Below, piece after piece: positions 60,652 through 64,000 of a stretch of DNA of 64,000 nucleotides. Numbering within the stretch: the stretch's first letter is position 1; each line of letters opens with the position of its first letter. This DNA is from Catellatospora sichuanensis (GTDB lineage: Bacteria > Actinomycetota > Actinomycetes > Mycobacteriales > Micromonosporaceae), in assembly GCF_007483665.1 (NCBI RefSeq), contig NZ_VIQO01000026.1, forward strand, positions 62,001 to 126,000, in the 5' to 3' direction. Both the position numbers and the translations under genes were made by a program. The notes under the pieces were generated by a model. That model was not told where the DNA came from. It did not search any database and worked only from the letters and a program-made list of their open reading frames with translations.

Positions 60652-62085
60652 TCAGGACTGCTCATGGGTACGCCTCCACCAGTCGCGGAAGGACTCGGCC
60701 GCGGGCAGCGGCGCGTCGCGGTGCGCGGTCCACGCCGACAGCGGCCACGGCGCGCGCCGCAGCGTGCCGCCGTGGCGGCGGGCGATCAGGCGCAGCGGGG
60801 CGCTGCCCGAGCGGGCTGCCCGCAGCGCGGCGCGCCACCGCCGCCGGTCGCGCATCACCCAGCTCAGCGTCGACATCGCGGCCCGCTCGGCGACCGGCTT
60901 CGGGCCGGTCTGGCGCAGGTGCACCAGGATCTCCGGAATATTGATCTTCACCGGGCAGACGTCGTAACACGCACCGCACAGCGTCGAGGCGTACGGCAGG
61001 GTCTTGTTGAAGCCCGCGTCCTGCCCGGTGAGCTGCGGCGACAGGATCGCGCCGATCGGTCCGGGGTAGACCGAGCCGTACGCGTGCCCGCCCGCGCGCT
61101 CGTACACCGGGCAAACGTTCAGGCAGGCCGAACAGCGGATGCAGCGCAGCGCCGCCCGGCCGACCGGATCCTGCGCGACCTGCGTACGGCCGTTGTCCAG
61201 CAGCACGATGTGCAGCCGCTGCGGCCCGTCGCCGGGCGTCACCCCGGTGAAGATCGAGGTGTACGGGTTCATCCGCTCGCCGGTCGACGAGCGCGGCAGC
61301 AGCCGCAGGAAGTCGCCGAGGTCGGCGAAGCGCGGCAGCAGCTTCTCCACGCCGACCACCGCGATCAGCGTCTCCGGCAGGGTCAGGCACATCCGCCCGT
61401 TGCCCTCCGACTCGACGATGACCAGCGACCCGGTCTCCGCGATCGCGAAGTTGGCCCCGCACACCGCGACCTTCGCCGCCAGGAACGTCCGCCGCAGATA
61501 CTCCCGCGCCGCACCCGCCAGCACCGCCGGCTCGTCCGACGTCGCGGTGAACCCCGGCATCCGCCGCGCGAACAGCTCACGGATCTGGCTGCGGTTGTAA
61601 TGGATCGCCGGGACCAGGATGTGCGAGGGGGTGTCGTCGGCGAGCTGCACGATGAGCTCGGCGAGGTCCGTCTCGATCGGCGTGATGCCCGCCGCTTCGA
61701 GAGCCTCGTTGAGCCCGATCTCCTGCGTCGCCATCGACTTGATCTTCACAACGCTCTCGGCCCGCTGCCCCTGCACCAGCCCGGTCACGATCGCGTTGGC
61801 GTGGGCCGCGTCCTGCGCGTGATGCACCACCGCCCCGGCCGCCACCGCCGCCGCCTCGAACCGCGCCAGCAGCTCGGCCAGATTGTCCAGCACCTCGTCC
61901 TTGACCGCAGCGGCCCGATCCCGCATCGGCTCCCAGTCGGCGACCTCGGCCACCACCCGAGCCCGCTTGTCACGAATGGTCCGCGTGGCCCGGCCCAGAT
62001 TCGCCCGCAACTGCCCGTCGGCGAGCTCCCGCTCCGCCGCCACCGCAAACGGCATGACCGCCACGATCGGCAACTCCCTGCTCAC
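60652..62085 (-). CDS. lutB: L-lactate utilisation iron-sulfur protein LutB
   Basis: A 477-residue protein with an N-terminal LUD domain (FAIAETGSLVIVESEGNGRM; ETDLAELIVQLA) and a C-terminal ferredoxin-like domain with CIRCSACLNVCPVYERAGGH and CGACYDVCPVKINIPE, two 4Fe-4S motifs. LutB transfers electrons from L-lactate oxidation. GTG 62085 or 62088. A palindromic element (62109-62181) separates it from lutA. Confidence 0.94.
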   Translation of the reverse strand: MSRELPIVAVMPFAVAAERELADGQLRANLGRATRTIRDKRARVVAEVADWEPMRDRAAAVKDEVLDNLAELLARFEAAAVAAGAVVHHAQDAAHANAIVTGLVQGQRAESVVKIKSMATQEIGLNEALEAAGITPIETDLAELIVQLADDTPSHILVPAIHYNRSQIRELFARRMPGFTATSDEPAVLAGAAREYLRRTFLAAKVAVCGANFAIAETGSLVIVESEGNGRMCLTLPETLIAVVGVEKLLPRFADLGDFLRLLPRSSTGERMNPYTSIFTGVTPGDGPQRLHIVLLDNGRTQVAQDPVGRAALRCIRCSACLNVCPVYERAGGHAYGSVYPGPIGAILSPQLTGQDAGFNKTLPYASTLCGACYDVCPVKINIPEILVHLRQTGPKPVAERAAMSTLSWVMRDRRRWRAALRAARSGSAPLRLIARRHGGTLRRAPWPLSAWTAHRDAPLPAAESFRDWWRRTHEQS

Positions 62086-62108
62086 CACAGACCCCCCGCC
62101 ATGATCGC

Positions 62109-62181
62109 GACGATCTTGCGCGAACTGTTGCCTATTTGTCCGGTCGGCGCGTGTCGCACCCACGGTTCGCGCAAGATCGTC
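62109..62181. repeat. Palindromic element between lutA and lutB
   Basis: GACGATCTTGCGCGAAC (62109-62125) and its perfect complement (62165-62181) enclose a 39-base core with TATTTGTCCGGTCGGCG. It is a different sequence class from the 75-bp element. Being intra-operonic, it could affect transcript stability. Confidence 0.6.
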
Positions 62182-62203
62182 GGGGTGGTGGGTGGGAGCG
62201 TCG

Positions 62204-62884
62204 TCATGAGAGGGCTCCGGTGGCGGCGAGGATTTCGGCGTAGTGGATCGGTTTGGGGGCGCGGGGGTGGCGGGCGAGGCCGCCGCCGATGTGGGCCAGG
62301 CAGGAGTTGTCGGCGGCGGCGAGGTATTCGGCGCCGGTGGACTCCGCGTTGGCGATTTTGTCGGCGAGCATGGCGCCGGAGACGGCGGCGTTCTTGAGGG
62401 CGAAGGTGCCGCCGAAGCCGCAGCACTGTTCGGGTTCGGGTAGGTCGATCAGGTCCAGGCCCTTGACTGCGCGCAGCAGGGTCGCGGGGCGGTCGCCCAG
62501 GCGCAGTGCTCTCAGGCCGTGGCAGGTGGGGTGGTAGGTGACGCGGTGCGGGAAGGTCGCGCCCACGTCGGTCACGCCGAGCACGTCCACGAGCAGTTCG
62601 GACAGCTCGTAGGCGGGTAGGGCGGTGTGCGCGCGCAGGTGTGCGACGCAGGAGCCCGACGGCGAGACGATGACGTCGTGGCCGGCGAACGCGGCCTCGG
62701 TGAGGCGTTCGAGCTGCCGGGCGGGCGCGGCGTAGCCGGTGTTGGCGTGCATCTGACCACAGCAGGACTGCGCGGCCGGGAACGCGACCGTGTGGCCGAG
62801 CCGTTCCAGCAGCGCCACCGTCGCAATCCCGGCCTGCGGGAACAGCGCGTCGTTAAGGCATGTGACGAACAGTGCGATCCGCAC
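62204..62884 (-). CDS. lutA: L-lactate utilisation protein LutA
   Basis: A 226-residue protein with two CCG domains: FPAAQSCCGQMHANTGYAAP and CHGLRALRLGDRP...QCCGFGGTFALKNAAVSGAM. The fit to the LutA/GlpC CCG family is full length. Cysteine-rich domains bind Fe-S or heterodisulfide-like clusters; LutA acts with LutB and LutC in L-lactate oxidation. GTG 62884 has AGGAGG eight bases upstream. First gene of the five-gene minus-strand operon, divergent from L-fuconate dehydratase. Confidence 0.93.
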   Translation of the reverse strand: MRIALFVTCLNDALFPQAGIATVALLERLGHTVAFPAAQSCCGQMHANTGYAAPARQLERLTEAAFAGHDVIVSPSGSCVAHLRAHTALPAYELSELLVDVLGVTDVGATFPHRVTYHPTCHGLRALRLGDRPATLLRAVKGLDLIDLPEPEQCCGFGGTFALKNAAVSGAMLADKIANAESTGAEYLAAADNSCLAHIGGGLARHPRAPKPIHYAEILAATGALS

Positions 62885-62902
62885 GGGGCGGGTCCTCCTC
62901 CC

Positions 62903-62942
62903 TTGACGGTGTCTTGCTCTTAAGGCTAGATCCTATAGGATC
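62903..62942 (+). promoter_or_regulatory. Promoter and 14-bp palindromic operator of the fuconate dehydratase gene
   Basis: TTGACG (62903-62908), an 18-base gap and TAGATC (62927-62932) form a promoter overlapped by GATCCTATAGGATC (62929-62942), a perfect palindrome. Such sites fit a GntR/FadR-type repressor. It sits in the divergent gap with lutA and may control both sides. Confidence 0.55.
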
Positions 62943-62970
62943 CAGGATGTAGCCGGAAGGAGCCAACCAC

Positions 62971-63012
62971 ATGCCGACCCACCACTCCCCACTCCGGGGC
63001 GCGGCGCGATGA
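62971..63012 (+). CDS. 13-residue leader peptide ahead of L-fuconate dehydratase
   Basis: ATG at 62971 with GGAAGGAG about eight bases upstream opens a mini-[16 protein letters not shown], whose TGA overlaps the L-fuconate dehydratase ATG (ATGA at 63009-63012). The dehydratase ATG itself has no clear ribosome site. This would make it translated by coupling to the leader. Confidence 0.35.
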   Translation: MPTHHSPLRGAAR

Positions 63013-64000
63013 AGGTCATTGATCTGCGCGTGCGCGACATCCGCTTCCCCACCTCCCGCCACCTCGACGGCTCCGACGCGATGAACCCGGACCCCGACTA
63101 TTCGGCCGCGTACGTCGAGCTCATCACCGATGGCGACGCCGTCGGACACGGCTTCACCTTCACCATCGGACGGGGCAACGACATCTGCGCCGCGGCGATC
63201 GAAGCGCTTCGACCGTACGTGGTGGGCCAGGATCTGGACACCCTCGACCTCGGCGAGTTCGGCCGCCGGCTCACCCACGACTCGCAACTGCGCTGGCTCG
63301 GCCCGGAGAAGGGCGTCATGCACCTGGCCGCCGGCGCCGTCGTCAACGCCGCCTGGGACCTGGCCTCCCGCCGGGCCGGGCTGCCACTGTGGCGCTACCT
63401 GACCGACCTGTCCCCCGACGCCGTCGTGGACTGCGTGGACTGGCGCTACCTCACCGACGCGCTGACCCCCGAAGCCGCCCGCGACCTGCTCACCGAGCGG
63501 GCACCGGGCCGGGCTGCGCGGGCCGAGCAGATCAGCGCCGACGGCTTTCCGGCGTACACCACCTCGGCGGGCTGGCTCGGTTACGACGACGCGAAGGTGA
63601 CCCGGCGCGCGCTGCGCGCGGTGGCCGACGGGTTCGCCATGGTGAAACTGAAGGTCGGCGCGGACCTGCACGACGACCTGCGCCGGTTCACCGCCGCCCG
63701 CGAGGCGCTGGGACCGGACTTCCCGATCGGCATCGACGCCAACCAGCGGTGGGGCGTCGGCGAGGCGATCGGCTGGGTGAGCGCCCTGGGCCACCTGAAC
63801 CCGTACTGGATCGAGGAGCCGACCAGCCCCGACGAGATCCTCGGCCACGCCGCGATCCGCACCGGGCTGGCCCAGGCCGGCCCCGGCGGCACGCCGATCC
63901 GGGTGGCCACCGGCGAGCACGTGCACAACCGCATCATGTTCAAGCAGCTGCTGCAGGCCGACGCGGTGGACGTGGTGCAGATCGACTCCGCCCGGGTCGC
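63009..64000 (+). CDS. L-fuconate dehydratase, 3' truncated by window edge
   Basis: The frame is open from the ATG at 63009 to the window end (330 codons). Enolase-superfamily fuconate dehydratase motifs: [44 protein letters not shown] (catalytic Lys), IGIDANQRW (metal Asp and Asn), [18 protein letters not shown] (metal Glu), [20 protein letters not shown] (metal Glu). It converts L-fuconate to 2-keto-3-deoxy-L-fuconate. It is divergent from lutA and probably begins an operon that continues outside the window. Confidence 0.95.
   Translation, partial: MKVIDLRVRDIRFPTSRHLDGSDAMNPDPDYSAAYVELITDGDAVGHGFTFTIGRGNDICAAAIEALRPYVVGQDLDTLDLGEFGRRLTHDSQLRWLGPEKGVMHLAAGAVVNAAWDLASRRAGLPLWRYLTDLSPDAVVDCVDWRYLTDALTPEAARDLLTERAPGRAARAEQISADGFPAYTTSAGWLGYDDAKVTRRALRAVADGFAMVKLKVGADLHDDLRRFTAAREALGPDFPIGIDANQRWGVGEAIGWVSALGHLNPYWIEEPTSPDEILGHAAIRTGLAQAGPGGTPIRVATGEHVHNRIMFKQLLQADAVDVVQIDSARV

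Overview
The window is GC-rich, tightly packed DNA with many GTG starts and ATGA/GTGA overlaps, from a high-GC actinomycete. A complete conservon operon (sensor kinase, roadblock, DUF742, GTPase) is an actinomycete hallmark. I suspect Micromonosporaceae from the palindromic intergenic repeats and general style, but no search was run. The window edges cut a TnpB gene (left) and an L-fuconate dehydratase gene (right).

Layout. 1-4.7 kb: a TnpB-type insertion element whose right end abuts, and supplies the stop codon of, a DUF5691 gene, followed by a SWIM zinc-finger gene and a membrane-anchored unknown. 5-8.6 kb: the conservon. 8.7-12.3 kb: small secreted protein, GNAT enzyme, NYN-domain protein, an ECF sigma factor coupled to a membrane beta-propeller protein, and RNA 2'-phosphotransferase. 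12.4-14.1 kb: four tRNA genes (Gly, Gly, Cys, Val) around a CapA-like lipoprotein. 14.1-17.3 kb: a probable decayed island between two 60-nt copies of the tRNA-Val 3' end plus its terminator, holding a 12-residue-repeat protein, a broken MFS gene and small membrane proteins. 17.3-20.0 kb: a cutinase with seven C-terminal repeats, an MmpS-like pseudogene and a TnpB N-terminal fragment. 20.0-24.1 kb: a three-gene unit of unknown protein, MoxR ATPase and zincin-VWA protein, the best candidate for a little-described system. 24.2-29.8 kb: metabolic genes with LysR regulators and a secreted hydrolase.

29.9-44.4 kb is a glucuronoxylan-oligosaccharide locus. It has a GntR regulator, ManD-like dehydratase, GH67 alpha-glucuronidase, GH42 beta-galactosidase, DUF624 protein, GH39 beta-xylosidase, an ABC importer (binding protein plus two permeases), a LacI regulator and a CE7 acetyl esterase. 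A perfect CCGAAA-G-TTTCGG palindrome lies in front of the importer operon. Imported decorated xylo-oligosaccharides would be deacetylated, stripped of glucuronic acid and cut to monosaccharides inside the cell, with ManD feeding a hexuronate branch.

44.5-57.1 kb is mixed: an ECF sigma pair, DUF305 lipoprotein, a chitin/cellulose-type AA10 LPMO, a Ser/Thr kinase, a LysR/cyclase pair, an ECF42 sigma/YCII pair, a TauE exporter and a DivIVA-like protein. 57.2-64 kb is a deoxy-sugar/lactate locus: lutABC, an aldo-keto reductase and an aldehyde:ferredoxin oxidoreductase homologue, divergent from L-fuconate dehydratase across a perfect 14-bp palindrome. The non-phosphorylating L-fucose route can end in pyruvate plus L-lactate, which LutABC would oxidise, so the genes fit one pathway.
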